From contig NW_017804054.1 of assembly GCF_001625305.1 (NCBI RefSeq), positions 1,886,253 to 1,950,252 of the forward strand: a stretch of DNA of 64,000 bases. The letters are read 5' to 3'. Shown here piece after piece: positions 23,648 through 36,200 of this stretch. Below the pieces are notes generated by a model. The model was not told where the DNA came from and searched no databases. It saw only the letters and a list, made by a program, of their open reading frames with translations. This DNA comes from Branchiostoma belcheri (Eukaryota > Chordata > Leptocardii > Amphioxiformes > Branchiostomatidae). The translations under genes were made by a program, and so were the position numbers. Within the stretch, counting starts at the first letter, position 1, and each line of letters starts with the position of its first letter.

Positions 23648-26600
23648 ATGGCGGGGAGTAAGAACTTAGTTTTGGTGTTCGCAGTGACGATGTTGTTTTG
23701 GTCAGGTAAGGCCATGTGTTACTGTTACTAGTACTTCCTCCTATGTTGCTTGTTCTACAGACATGTGTTAACAGTAATCCTTTTCGCCTTCTGTCTAAAG
23801 TTTATAAAGTCATTCTTATGAAACTAGATAGGCCATTCTTTATTAATAGTGGTTACGTTACATCGTAATATTCATTGTGTCCAAGCGTAAAATGGTAGTA
23901 GCTGTTACATAACCATGTAAACAGAGCTACTGTATTCTGATCGCGATCGCAAGACTTCTACTGAAAGGGAGGGTAATGAATTTTACTATGGGCTTTACGT
24001 TTTTATTTAATTATTATTACCAGAAGCAAGCAAAGTACCAACCTGTTTTTGAAGTGCGTAAAAGAAGTTATCTATTCAGAATTAAGCAAATTTTGTTGTT
24101 GGAATTTCATGTTGTATGGCTATCTGTACGTTTAATCGTGTACACAATTTCCCTTGTTATATCACTGAAGTGTATAATATGGTTTTTACGTGAAGACGAA
24201 GTTAACTAAAGTTTTATCAGCCAGCACCAACTGAAGTGCCAAAAACTGTTTGCATAATCCTCTTGTTACCAAAACAGGTAGATCTAAGAAAGGATGTTTG
24301 TATGAAAACATAGTTCAAAGTTGAGTACGTAACATTTAAGCTAACTTTCAAACAATCTATGATTGTTACTGTTGGACAATATATACGGTTCATATTTGGC
24401 GCTACATTTGTTCATATATGCCTTAAATGCACACCGTTTGGATATACATCTGCTACTGTTTAACTCTGTGTAAGTGATAACAATAAATTCACAGATAACT
24501 ACTAGAAGAGTGAAAGAATTCGGAGCTAGACTACAACTTGAAATTCACACTGTATACAACTGATGATGAAGGCCTAATGGTCGGCCTTGTGTTAGATCGG
24601 CAAATCGTATTTTTTTTAAATGCCTTTGAAAAAGGGAACCATTTTGAAAGAAGTTCCCTAGTTCACAAGTTATTTATGGCCGTAATAAGTGGAAGACACG
24701 TCAGCTGAAAAGTACTTCTTTCATATCTCTCTGAGGGTGATATAAGTTATATAACTGTTAGCTTAGGTGCAGGCATGTTTATAAAGGTTCGTTGTTTGAC
24801 TGTTCCCTACTTAACCTGGTGCCTCAGAGTTCATGCTGGGAGGTCAACATTCTCAAGGTTAAAAGTATCACTTTGTTTGCGCACGCCTATCAACGTTTTT
24901 GCCTGTTACTGACGAAAGGTATTTCGGAAAGAAAACGTAGTGTCTTAAATGGCAACGCATAAATTCATACGGTTACTGTGAAGTTGAAAATATCAGTTAA
25001 TTATGTTTACCGGATCTCGAGGAAATTATGTTTACGGGAGGAAAACATCTTGTTTTTGCCCCCATTTCTTCTTCTTCTCCTTCTCCAAACTAATAAGATT
25101 AATGCCCTGAACTAGACGTCTGTTACCATGGTAACTGGTGTTGGGTTACATCATGTTGCAATTTTACAGCAGGAGGGATTTAGACTCCTGTCTGACCATA
25201 TACGTATATGAATGTGTTTGAGTAAGAAGTAACAGAGTAGACCATATCCAAAGGTAAACATTATGCATTTGCCTTGCAAATGTTACTTTTCTAGTTTATA
25301 ACTTATTATATATTTTCTAACTGCATTGTGCATTTGTCTGATTAGTGAACGTAGAGGCTACTTCAAGTGCGCCCCCTGCTACGACAACGGGAATGACAAC
25401 GTCAGAACGTACTGCTGCAGCGACTTCAACGGCAATGGTTGGCCCGGCAACCGTTCCCATGGCGACAAGTGACGCTCCATCCACAGCAGATGGAGGTACA
25501 ACCGCGCCTTTGGTTACAACCGTGATCTCTATAGTTACCATAAGAGTTAATCTGTGTTTACTTGGTAGTAATCATAGTAAACACAGAGTCGGTGGACAAT
25601 ATAAATTCTTTGGCACTTTTGATAAATTGCTTACGTCACGTATCCGTAAAGTCTCATTTGAATAAGGTCACGTGTCTGTAACCGTTACTCTCGCGAGATT
25701 ACATGTTGAAGTGATTGGTCATTGTTTATCCTAATGAAGACGACAGTGGTCATTAAACTTTTGTTTAATCTTTGTGTTTAAATAAAGTTTAACATTTTAC
25801 TATGATCTCTTTAGTTACATCAAGTGTAGCAACGCCTACAACAATCGTGGGAAGCACAGTGGCCCATGGTACCACTCCAATTAATATGATGGGCACTTCA
25901 ACTGCATCCAGCACTCTCAACCTTGACAGTTCTGTGGGCAGTGACACTGTTACTCCAACAGGGGGCGCTCCAGCACAGGACACGACGTCAGTCACCCCTC
26001 AGTCTGCTTTTGAGAACTCTCTTCAAGTTGCCACGAAAGTCGAGCAGGTTTGCCAGATTTCTTAACCTCCACTACTTCAAGATGTTTCTAACAGGAAACG
26101 GTAGTCTAGTTAAATTTATGAAATTGCGCCTGCAAAAATGTACTATATTTGATAGACACCAACAGAATATTCATTATTGGCCAATTTATTTCAGTGGGAC
26201 GAGGTGGAACTTGCTCTGTTCCAAGCGATTGTGACGTATGGCACCAACCGGTACTGCAATCAAGGGGGCGCTTCCTGCTTCGGTCTCGGCAGCGTCAAAA
26301 TCACGTAAGCGACTTAATGACTGGAATCATTATGTTTTGTTTTGTATTCGATGAATCATCTCCTGTGAAACACCTTTATTTATAAACAATCAAATGATAA
26401 TGATCGTTGACTGTGAGGAAGTGTGAAATTAAAAAGGTTATGTGTGAAAAATGCATTTGGGAAAAAAACAACTTGATTAAGGCATTATTGTTTTCGGAAA
26501 AAGGTGCCACGCATGTTTAAAAGCAAAATGCATCAATACTACAGTTGTTGTCGCACAGCCAAAAGAATCTACCAGCCGGCGCCAAAGTTTTAGTAGCTTT

Positions 26601-28272
26601 AAGCCTTCAGTAGATACAACCATGATTGCCTAGGGGAAGGAAGCAGACGGACTACAGAAACAATGGCCAGTAAATCCCTTTAGTAGTGCAGGGAAGAGCT
26701 GTATCATCTATTTGTGGATACCAGGCTTATGCAACTATTCTCGGATGAAATTTGTTTTCAAATCCATGTAGATTTCATTATATGGATGGCATCCGCGCGC
26801 GCATGAAGTTTCGTCCGTTTCCAAAAAGAAAGTTTTCGACCATACTGTAAAGCGTACAGAATGAGCGAATACATGTCGTATTTTGCAAATATAGTATTGG
26901 AAAACGATACTAATGTCATAGAATGCCGAACCTAATTCAGGAAAAGAAGAAAATGTGAATACATGAAAATGAAGAGTCTATTATTATTCCACAAATGTTA
27001 CCTTTCTAGTTATGTAAGTTTTATCTTCATCCTTTTTAAGGCCAGAAGACGTGGTGATCATAGGGACGCCTATTACAAGCCGCGGCACCACCACCTTTAA
27101 TTTCTTCATCCGCCGACCGGTCACTTCACCAGGTGCCATGATTGTACCACTACACCTGGACAATCTTACTGCAATTATTGAAGAAATCAGCGACAGGCTC
27201 ATTGGTGCTTTAGCAGACCCGGACTTGACCATCACGTAATGTTCTTCATCTCCTCTATCTACAAAAGCCAATAAGATTACAATAAAGCATAGTTGAAAAA
27301 ATCTATTTAGACCGACGACCTCTGATAGTTACTGTACAAGTGTAGGTAGCTAGGTAGATGCATAACAGTCGTATGTGCCTTACAAGCATATGGTGTGGAT
27401 GGGTTGACGGAAATTCTTGTCCGGATACATATAAGGATGAAACAAACAAACATAGGAACATGTTTTCTGTGTATAAGATGGCAGAAGATTTGGAACAGCA
27501 ATAACGTTACACTGAATGAAGCTCAATGCTGTGATACCACACCACAGAACGTTTCATGCTAAACATTCTATTTTCGAACAGTTATTTCAATCCATCGGTT
27601 TTATTACATATGATAATCAGCTTTGTGTATGTCCACCTCTTCTCCACTATGTTGCAGCTTGTCTGCCAGTATGGACCCCGTCGTGACACCGTCCTATACC
27701 GCCACCCGCCCGCCTGACGAGGGCTTCGAACCCTGGATGATAGCGTTCGTCGTCACCATGGCTGTGATTGTGGTTCTCGGTTTGGCCATGTTCATCTACA
27801 GCAAGATCAAAGCGAGGTACGTTGTCTATGCGCCATCCTACAATAACGAATGCGCATGTGCGGTGGAGATGCATTGTGGGTCGGAACTTCGACATTGACC
27901 ACGATGCATTTCGACTACATGTACTCGTAACTGTGAACGTTATCAAGAGGTTTGACATGACAATGAATGAGGTATAGGTCTGTTTAGGAAGTGTAAGGAA
28001 AATAAGCTTAAAAAATCAGCTCGAAATTGAAAAAATCTATAGACAACTAAAATGCGCCTTTCAACACTGTCTACCTCTAAATAAATATATTGCAATAAAA
28101 TGGGGAATATGCTGATCAAAGACCGCAGAACAAAAGGCCCCACGCCTTAGGCGTCACCAAAAGTAAAACGAATGATCAAGAAATTTGTCTTCCTAACAGG
28201 AGAAACAAACAGATGGCAGACTTCGAGATGGAGAGAAACGGTGGCGCCGGCGGTGGCTTGGAAAATCTTTAG
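23648..28272 (+). CDS. Mucin-like single-pass membrane protein with SEA-like ectodomain, 325 aa, seven exons
   Basis: Exons: 23648-23705, 25346-25495, 25815-26047, 26195-26304, 27041-27235, 27658-27816, 28200-28272; 978 nt, with all junctions GT-AG and in phase. Residues 1-20 (MAGSKNLVLVFAVTMLFWS) are a signal peptide. Residues about 20-145 are rich in Thr, Ser, Ala and Pro, so likely O-glycosylated. Residues 148-250 form a compact domain with two cysteines (168 and 175, a probable disulfide) and strand/helix segments (VVIIGTPITSRGTTTFNFFI; LDNLTAIIEEISDRLIGAL), reminiscent of an SEA domain; no GSVVV cleavage motif is seen. A transmembrane helix lies near 276-296 and is followed by a basic stop-transfer (KIKARRNK) and a tail ending GGAGGGLENL. 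Likely a cell-surface glycoprotein; I do not recognise the orthologue. Exons 2 and 3 encode similar Thr-rich sequence. Confidence 0.75.
25030..25270 (+). repeat. Dispersed repeat R1, copy 4, in intron 1 of the mucin-like gene
   Basis: Carries the perfect palindromic X-box GTTACCATGGTAAC (25122-25135), but its IR1 site is degraded (AGATTAATGCCCT at the corresponding place). It ends about 75 bp before the exon 2 acceptor. Confidence 0.75.
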
Positions 28273-31200
28273 TTCCATCAACCAAAATAGCATCGCTTGC
28301 TGTAGGAAAGTTGCAGTCGCCTGCGAACCAGCCAACCCATGATGATAGCAACTCTCATCTACAACTATTGAATTGAGAGAACATGTGTACTGCCTGATAT
28401 CATGTACATTATTCCATTATGCTGTGTTCCTATTCTCGGATGATTCGACGTCAAATGTAATGACTTCGTTAGCATTACGTTTTCACGAAAACTTAATACT
28501 GAGTGACAAGATAAAGAAGCATTTATCATACCTAATCCTATTTTGTTATTACCTGAGCGAAAGTATGAACAGAATATCTAATTGGTAGTCATGTAGCAAA
28601 ACCCTGCCACAATCAACAACCTTGAGATTGAAATACAAACCCATTGCAATGCCAGAGCTCATCGATGAGACTTACATGATTAGTATCTTTCACGACTTAA
28701 ACTCTGGACCTTCGTATCACACTTAACTGTTATCACATTGAACTGTTGAACTATTATGGATCAAAGGGCACATTGAACCTGGCCATAAAGATGATAACTG
28801 ATAGACATCTAGATCATATCAGTCAAATGTAATATCGCAAAGTTGACTGTAAATGTGGTAACTGTAGTTCAAGCACGTGGGCATACACAAGCGTATGGCT
28901 TATCTGAAGGAAAGAGTTAACTCTAAGTCGAAGATGTCTTTGCACAGCGGTATCAGCATGCAGAAATATTATCTTATCATCCCTATCTCCGCTGAATCAG
29001 CTAGGTACATCCTAGTGAATAGGGGTAAGATTATAAGGTTACAGGTGAACGTTCTACATAAGGCTCGTGTTGAGTGATAGGTCGCTTGAGGGTAATATCT
29101 TCACACAAATCTTCTTTTCCAGCACCGAAGGCGCCAGTTTGTGAGCACAAACCATTAAAGTATCGGCAGGAACAAGACCAGCGCTGTAGTTGCCGCCAGA
29201 TCTCATCAAGAAAAGGTGAAGATTAGTAGTGAAGGAAGCAAAATGTAGCCTCCTTGCGGTTACACGAATCAGTAGAAGTTTGACAAATAGCGTGGAATAT
29301 TGCTCGGAAGGGTTAGAAGAAAAGTTTTGCGGCTGGTCGCTATATTTTACTCAATATTGCTTGTACTCTTGTCCCGTAAGTCGTGTTATGGGTAAGCAAG
29401 GGGGTTAGGTTTATGAGAAGACTTATTGTTAGGTTTACACCGTGTTTCTGGGATTTCGCTGCTAGTAATGATAATTTACAACTTGCTAAAAAAGTTCAGA
29501 AACCTAACTTTGGTCAGCGATATCTCATTGTTACTTGCATCGTATGATATATCATTGGAGAGATTATTTTTATCTTTTAAAATGATGCCGGTATGACCCT
29601 GGCATTTTTTGCCAGTGCTGACATAATTTTGATGATAAAACATCATAAAACAGATATATAAGTTATAAACTAAGAACACAACACACTTTGTTTCCAGAGG
29701 GAAAATATACGTGCTCAAAATGCACTCTTTTAAAATAGGTCAGCAGAAACATTTTCTCAAATTGCCATCTTATGCATCTTATAAGTTTTGATACAGAGAT
29801 CTTGTCCACATATGTCAAAGGTCTTCGGCAATGTTGCCATAATATATAAGGCGTGAATGATATAAATGTAACTGATAAGCCCATAAGGTCAGAAATAACA
29901 GCAATGGAAATGTGCTATCGTAAGATTTGTGGGGATATGAGAGATATGATCAGCAGATAACCTTCGGTTAAGCTACAGAAGCGAGACCTTTTGGAACATG
30001 TCAAGATGTACAAATGCTAACTGAAAATCGATGGATAACCCAACTCAAGCGCTCTCAGGTAGAAAAATCCATCTCCCTTTTCCGAGTAAAGCTACATCCA
30101 GAACTGCACTTCCAAGAAACCCACTTGATGATCGTCTTTATCTCACGAATCAAGGACTCAACGACTTCAAGGTCACTAATTTAAATGTAAAGGTCATTTT
30201 CTGCTACGAAAGTTAGTCAAAAGTCAACAAGAGTAAAGTTCAATTCACTTACACTAAAGATCACACTTTAAAAAACACATGTATACGTGATGTTCAAAAT
30301 GCCATTCAAACATTGCAAATTCCTAACAAGTGATCTCGGATACGTGTTTAATGGTTATTATATCCTCTGTATCGTTCTGCAAATATTTAAAAGGTAGAAA
30401 AGCGAGCGGGATAGAAGTAAGTACAGGAAGTACAAGTTGTTTATTATACACTTTGAAGATTGGTGGAGCACTACGTTTAAATGCTTTTCAAATCCATGAA
30501 AGGTCAATACGTAAAGCAACTGAAGGTACACGCATGATCTGGACTGAAATTTCCTAGTTTGAGTTGATATCGGTTCAGATTGTGTTCAGAATAACGATCA
30601 CAGAGTGTAAGCGTGTGGTAAGTAAAAGTAAAGTGAGTGATGGAGGTGGACAACATGCTTATCACCCATTCTTACGACTTACCTCTTACTCTTATCTATA
30701 TCCTTGCCGTAAATCTACTTTATATAAAAGTCTATTGATTGCATTTGGTCAATGTAAGATGTCAAAGTGCAGATTCTGCCAGTACCAATAAAAGACCACC
30801 TGATTACGAGCTGGATTGAAGTTTTCCTGCTTGCATTGATATATCGATTCAGTTTGAACCATTGTATTGCGGATGACGATCACTTGGTGTAGACCTTTTT
30901 TTAAAATAGCGTTAGTTGGAAGACCATCCTCATGATTTATATCAATATCTTTGCAAAATATGGATAAGACGACGTAGATTGGTGTATTTTGAAGACAGAA
31001 GGTGATAGAATCTAGTATGCATTAAATGACAACTTCTTCATACATTGACTTTGAGAGTCATGCAATTCGAAGATTTGTACAATGTCACTTTACGAAAAAG
31101 TACTAAGTTTTCCGCTAAATTATGACCGAGATAAGCAGTAATAAGCAATGTTTCAAATGGGTTGAGCAGACATGAATTTCATTTCTCATAGCGAAGAAGA

Positions 31201-31900
31201 TATAAAAAACCTTGGGAAAACTTCACATATGCTGCACTGGTACCCATTAATTCTGTTTCATTTTAAGGGTTGCAAATATGTATCTTAGATTATTGTAGTT
31301 ACTAGTTGTAGATTATATTCTCTGCTTAGCACACAGCCTTTGAGAAAGAGTATGGGAGTCAAATACACATACACCACCACCAGTGGACTAGCCTCCTACC
31401 TTAGTGATTGCACTGCTGTTTGGCCCGGGGCTATCGAAAACGGAGATAGGCGTCACTTGATGAGGTAAGGCTCTTTAACTTTTTAACAATGGAAGAAGTA
31501 CAAATTCCTTCAGAATTAACATAGAGTGTTGCCCGGAGTGCATCCACGGACTAATTCAATTTTTGGGCTATCCAGGGAATCGAGGGATGGGTTAACAATG
31601 ATGAATTTCGACAGAAGAGCACGCAAGCAGCCGAGCCTTAAGGGCAGTACCAATTTATATTCAGGACCAGTGTGACCAAGTACTGAATCAGCAAGATGTA
31701 TAGTACTGGAACAGGCCCTGTGGGATAGACCAGTGTTGAGTGAAGCCCATTATTTACAACTGTAGACAAAGTGGCACATAGAGAAGACCATCAAAACTCC
31801 CCAGGCAGTGATGCTTCAAGAAGTTAGCATCAAGCCTGTTGCCAACAAAGTGCTCATGATGGCATATTAGTCATTTTCTTTGACATATGGAATACATAAA
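28273..31900. other. Non-coding DNA downstream of the mucin-like gene
   Basis: Includes the mucin-like gene's 3' UTR, whose end is not identified, then AT-rich sequence. One exon-like block stands out at 29123-29215 and is listed separately. Short frames near 30031 and 30330 lack family features. No tRNA or rRNA gene is seen. Confidence 0.4.
29123..29215 (+). other. Candidate orphan exon (93 nt, phase 1-1), Cys-rich
   Basis: Bounded by a strong acceptor (TTCTTTTCCAG to 29122) and a donor AAAAG|GTGAAG (29216). In one frame it is open end to end and reads PKAPVCEHKPLKYRQEQDQR followed by CSCRQISSRK, with three cysteines in the C-x(n)-CSC pattern. Alternatively, joined to the mucin-like gene's exon 6 in phase 2, it would add STEGASL and stop, acting as an alternative last exon. 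No matching neighbouring exons were found. Confidence 0.3.
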
Positions 31901-34418
31901 ACGCTGTTGATAATCCTGAGACGGAAAGAGACCGTGGTTTCATAATCCAAGAGCTATACAAAGTTTTGCCCTACCAGGCTTCATAACAGCTTTTTTTTAT
32001 CTTTCTCAAAGTACCCATTATATAACGTGGGCAGTTGGTCATTTTTGCTAAACATGAAAGATGCAGACACGTAAACCATGGCTGTGGTGCCCAGAAGCTA
32101 TTGAAACGACTGAGTAGTTTGCCTTTAAAACATGATATCGTGACACAACAAACTTTTTTCTTCATAGTTTATGCAATGGATGCGTTGGCAAAGACCAGCA
32201 CCTTCACATAGGGTCTATATATCTCAGATTCTTCTTGCTGTCCTATGTACCTACACACTGAAGCACCTTTGGACACAGACAGACGCTGATGCATGCAACC
32301 CGAGCCTTCTCCTGATACCGTTTAGCGGCTTTAGCCATAACTCTAAGCGAGATATGATAAAGGTTCGTCCTTCACTCCATGTGTCATGTGATAAAGGTCT
32401 CGGGGACAGATATAATGCCAACCAGTGGTTCACTGCTGTTGGTGACCCTTATTTACTGCAGGCACCTCTACCGAATAGGTGATGACCCGTTTCCCCAAAA
32501 GCAGCGCCATTGACTCAGGACGCTATGATCTTCAAGCGTATCGGTGAGGGCATGGGCGCAAACGTGCTTTTGCATTTGGATTTAGTTGAGCACAATATGC
32601 AATACGAGGCTCTCCCACCTTGTTTTATTGCCAGGTCCTAACCCCATAATTAGAAATTTGACTACTGTAAACCAGCGCCTTGTTCATCAGAAGCTGGAAA
32701 AGTAAGAAAAGGTAAACTAACGGCCATCACAGGGCAACCTTCGTGACATTGACGAGTCTTTTACATCTGGCATAATTATGTACAGGAATAGTTTTGAGGA
32801 AGAACCACAGAAAATCCTAAGATATGAATGGTATAAATTTAGGTAACCTAAATTTACCGAAACCTACCGAAACTGCATGTTCTATAAGCTTGTATAATAA
32901 GTATGTGTATGTATATTTTCACATGCTTCTTTAACCAAGATTATACATTAAATCAGGACATGTATCAATCACCATATCTTGGTTAAAAATTATTATTATC
33001 TGACCCCAAACGCACAAAAACATCCATAAGAATGCATTTCATATGAGAAGGCTATAGGAGAAGACATCAACTACGAAAAACGTACATTTCGTTTAATATC
33101 AAAACTTTAAACAGGATATTTAGGCAGATATATGTTCACTCGTGCTACTACGCATTTCTGATAATCAAAGTACTATGACGGTCTCGTCCAGGGATGGCCC
33201 AAAACGCTGAGAGCGAGAGGAAGGGCCGCTGAAGCAGGCCACTCAGTTGCCCGCGAAGACCTCAACAGGTGCACGTACCAAGTAAGTACTCTGGCAGATA
33301 TATAGACCCACCATGCATCAGCTCTGCTCTACCAATCGCGCGCCATCTTGTCTAGATCTATACGTCACGTATTAGGATAAATTGCCTGCAGGATATAGTG
33401 TCCTAATAGCTAGAAGCTATTGAATGAATTCATTGAAGTCATCAGCTTGCCTTTGAAATATGAGGTAGCGGCACAAAAACTAATTGCACAATTGTGCATT
33501 TCAAAATGGCGTCCTCTTTATTGTTTATGCAATGTCTGTAGTGTCTTGCCGAAGACGTATGATCCATAACTCTTGCTGTCTCTTCTTGCTGTCCCATGTA
33601 TCTACATACTGATGCACCTTTAGCTTTGGACACAGACGGACGCTAATGCAACCTGAGCTTCCTCTGATACTTTTAGCCATACATAATTCTAAGCGAGATA
33701 TGATAAAGGTTCGTCCTTCACTCTATGTGCCATTTGATAAAGGTCTAGGAGACAGATATAATGCCAAACCAGTGGTTCACAACTGTTGGTGACCCTTATT
33801 TACTGCAGGCACCTCTCCAGAATAACTCTAAGCGAGACGTAATAAAGGTGCGTCATTCACTCAAAGTGCCATGTGATAAAGGTCTCGGGGACAGATATAA
33901 TGCCAACCAGTGGTTCACTGCTGTTGGTGACTCTTATTTACTGCAGGCACCTCTACAGAATAAGTGATGACCCGTTTCCCTAGATGCAGCGCCCTTGACT
34001 CAGGGCGCCATGACCTTCAAGGATATCGGTGAAGGTATGGACGCAAACGTGCTGCTGCATTTCCATCGTTCGGGCATATAGCGTAGTTATAGATACTAAT
34101 AAGTGTATTATATGTAGAAAGAAGTATCCGTAAGACAAACACCCTCGCAACATCCCGAACACAGCTATTTCATTTCGATCTAATTGAGCAAAATCTGCAA
34201 CCTCATTTTAGTGTCAGCTCGTAACCCCGTAGCAATTGTAAACCAGCGCCGTGTTCAACAGAGGGGCGGAGAAAAGTAAGAAAAAGTAAAGTAATGGCCA
34301 TCACAGGAAACCTTTGTGAAAATTGACAAGTATTTGACATCTGACTTGATTATGTACAGAAAATCGTAATGCGATCTCAATGCCATGAGGGTATAAATTT
34401 AAGTAACCTACAAAAACG

Positions 34419-35111
34419 TATGGTCTAACGTCCCTTGTAGAAGGCGTTCAACGGCGCGCTACTAAATTCATCTTAGGAGCCCAAGCTAACAACCAAACCT
34501 ACAAGGACAGACTGGTAGCCTTGGGTCTGTTGCCCCTGTCATTCAGGCGTGAGGTTAGCGATGTTATGATGTTTGTCAAATCAAGGTCAATCGCCCTAAA
34601 GTATGTCTCTTTTCCGTCCCGACCTTCTCGATACTCCAGATCACACATGCTCACCCCATTCAGAGCGAAAACATCTGCCTTCAGCTATTCCTATTTCCCA
34701 CGACTTGTCACAGTCTGGAATAATCTGGGCCCAGATCTTCGTAACCTGGGAGTCCTAGCCAATCAGCTGCCCAACATTTCAGCTTTCAAGCGTCAACTTG
34801 TTAAAGTGTCATTTACCAGATTCAATGAGCACTTCAGTCCTGACGCTCCGTGCTCTTGGTCGTCCGCATGTGGGTGCGCCTCCTGTATGGCTTTAAGACG
34901 CCACTAGTATTAATATGGTTTTCAACATTGTTCCAATGTATATATTGTATTATTGATTGTTCGATATTGTATTACATGTATGTGTATTATTGTTATGTAT
35001 TATTGTAATGTTTGGGAGGACAACTAGCAAAGGTGTATATTCACCTGTTTTGTCCTCCCATCCAGTTGTCTGGAAAATTCTAATAAATAAATAAATAAAT
35101 AAATAAATAAA
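34419..35111 (+). mobile_element. 5'-truncated non-LTR retrotransposon (LINE), 3' end
   Basis: Open from 34419 to the TAG at 34905-34907. It reads as the C-terminal end of a LINE ORF2 reverse transcriptase: SLVEGVQRRATKFILGAQAN, YKDRLVALGLLPLSFRREVS and later FPRLVTVWNNLGPDLR, followed by a Cys-rich tail. A 3' UTR of about 170 bp ends in (AATA)n at 35081-35111, the tail seen in CR1/L2-like clades. It interrupts one duplicated module: the sequences on either side (AAGTAACCTACAAAAACGTA and ACTACATGTTCTATAA) are joined in the copy near 32.84-32.9 kb. Confidence 0.8.
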
Positions 35112-36140
35112 CTACATGTTCTATAATTCTGTATGTATTTTTCATATGCTCCCCTATTTAATATAATATACTTAAATGTAACATGACTCAACTAACATAT
35201 CTTGGTTGAAAAGCTGACATAAACGCACAAAAACAATCCTTAAGGATATTTTACAATAATGGAGACTAGGAGAAGACATACTCGTGAAGGAAATAACAAC
35301 TACGAAAAACACACATTTTTGTCAACAGTGCAATTTTTAAAAACATCTTTAGGCAGAAGTATATTCTATTCAGTCGTGCCACTGCACATTTTTAACCTAT
35401 GATCGACATACTATGACGGCCTAAAACGCTGAAAGGTAGAGGAAGAAACACAGGCGCATGCCAATCAGTCGACGTCACCTGAGACCCAAACAGGTACAAG
35501 TAGAAAGTAAGTACTCTCAGACTGGCAGATGTATAGACCGATGCACCAGCTCTGCTTTACCAATGGCCTTCCTGTCTATACGACACGTACATAGGATAAC
35601 GTCGATGGTGCACAGAAACTATTAAGTGAATTCATTGAACTCATCAGTTTGCCTTTGAAATTCGATATGAGGTAGTGGCACCATCAAATTCTTCATTGTT
35701 TATGCAATGTGAGTACAAATGTAGATTCTTGCCGAAGACATAGGACCTAAAACTCAGATTCTTCTCGCTGTCCCATGTAAGTACACACTAATGCACCTTT
35801 AGACACAGACAGACGCTAATGCAACGTAAGCCTTCTCCTGATACCTTTTAGTCATCCATAACTCTAAGCGAGACGTGATGAAGGTTCGTCCTTTACTCTA
35901 TGTGCCATGTGATAAAGGTTCGGGGGACAAATATAATGCCAACCAGTGGTTCACTGCTGTTGGTGACCCCTATCTAATGCAGGCGCCTCTGCAGAATAGG
36001 TGATGACCTGTTTCCCCAGATGCAGCGGCCTTGACTCAGGGCGCCATGACCTTCAAGGGTATAGGTGAGGGTTTGGACGCAAACGTGGTGTTGAATTTGT
36101 ATCCTTCGGGCATATGATGTAGTTATAAATAGTAATACGT

Positions 36141-36200
36141 GTATTATGTACAAAGGAAGATAAACAAAAGTATTATGTACAAAGGAAGATAAACAAAAGT
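36141..36200 (+). repeat. 29-bp direct tandem duplication
   Basis: GTATTATGTACAAAGGAAGA plus nine bases occurs twice in a row inside the third duplicated module. It is a local slippage duplication. Confidence 0.75.

Noticed and set aside
29123..29215. VEGF-like heparin-binding exon
   Set aside because: The cysteine-rich basic pattern is only superficially similar; no cystine-knot exon is nearby.
32477..32560. A 20-bp intron joining the 138-bp unit to a second exon starting after TTTCCCCAG
   Set aside because: GTGATG and a CCCCAG acceptor are present, but 20 bp is far below a functional intron length.
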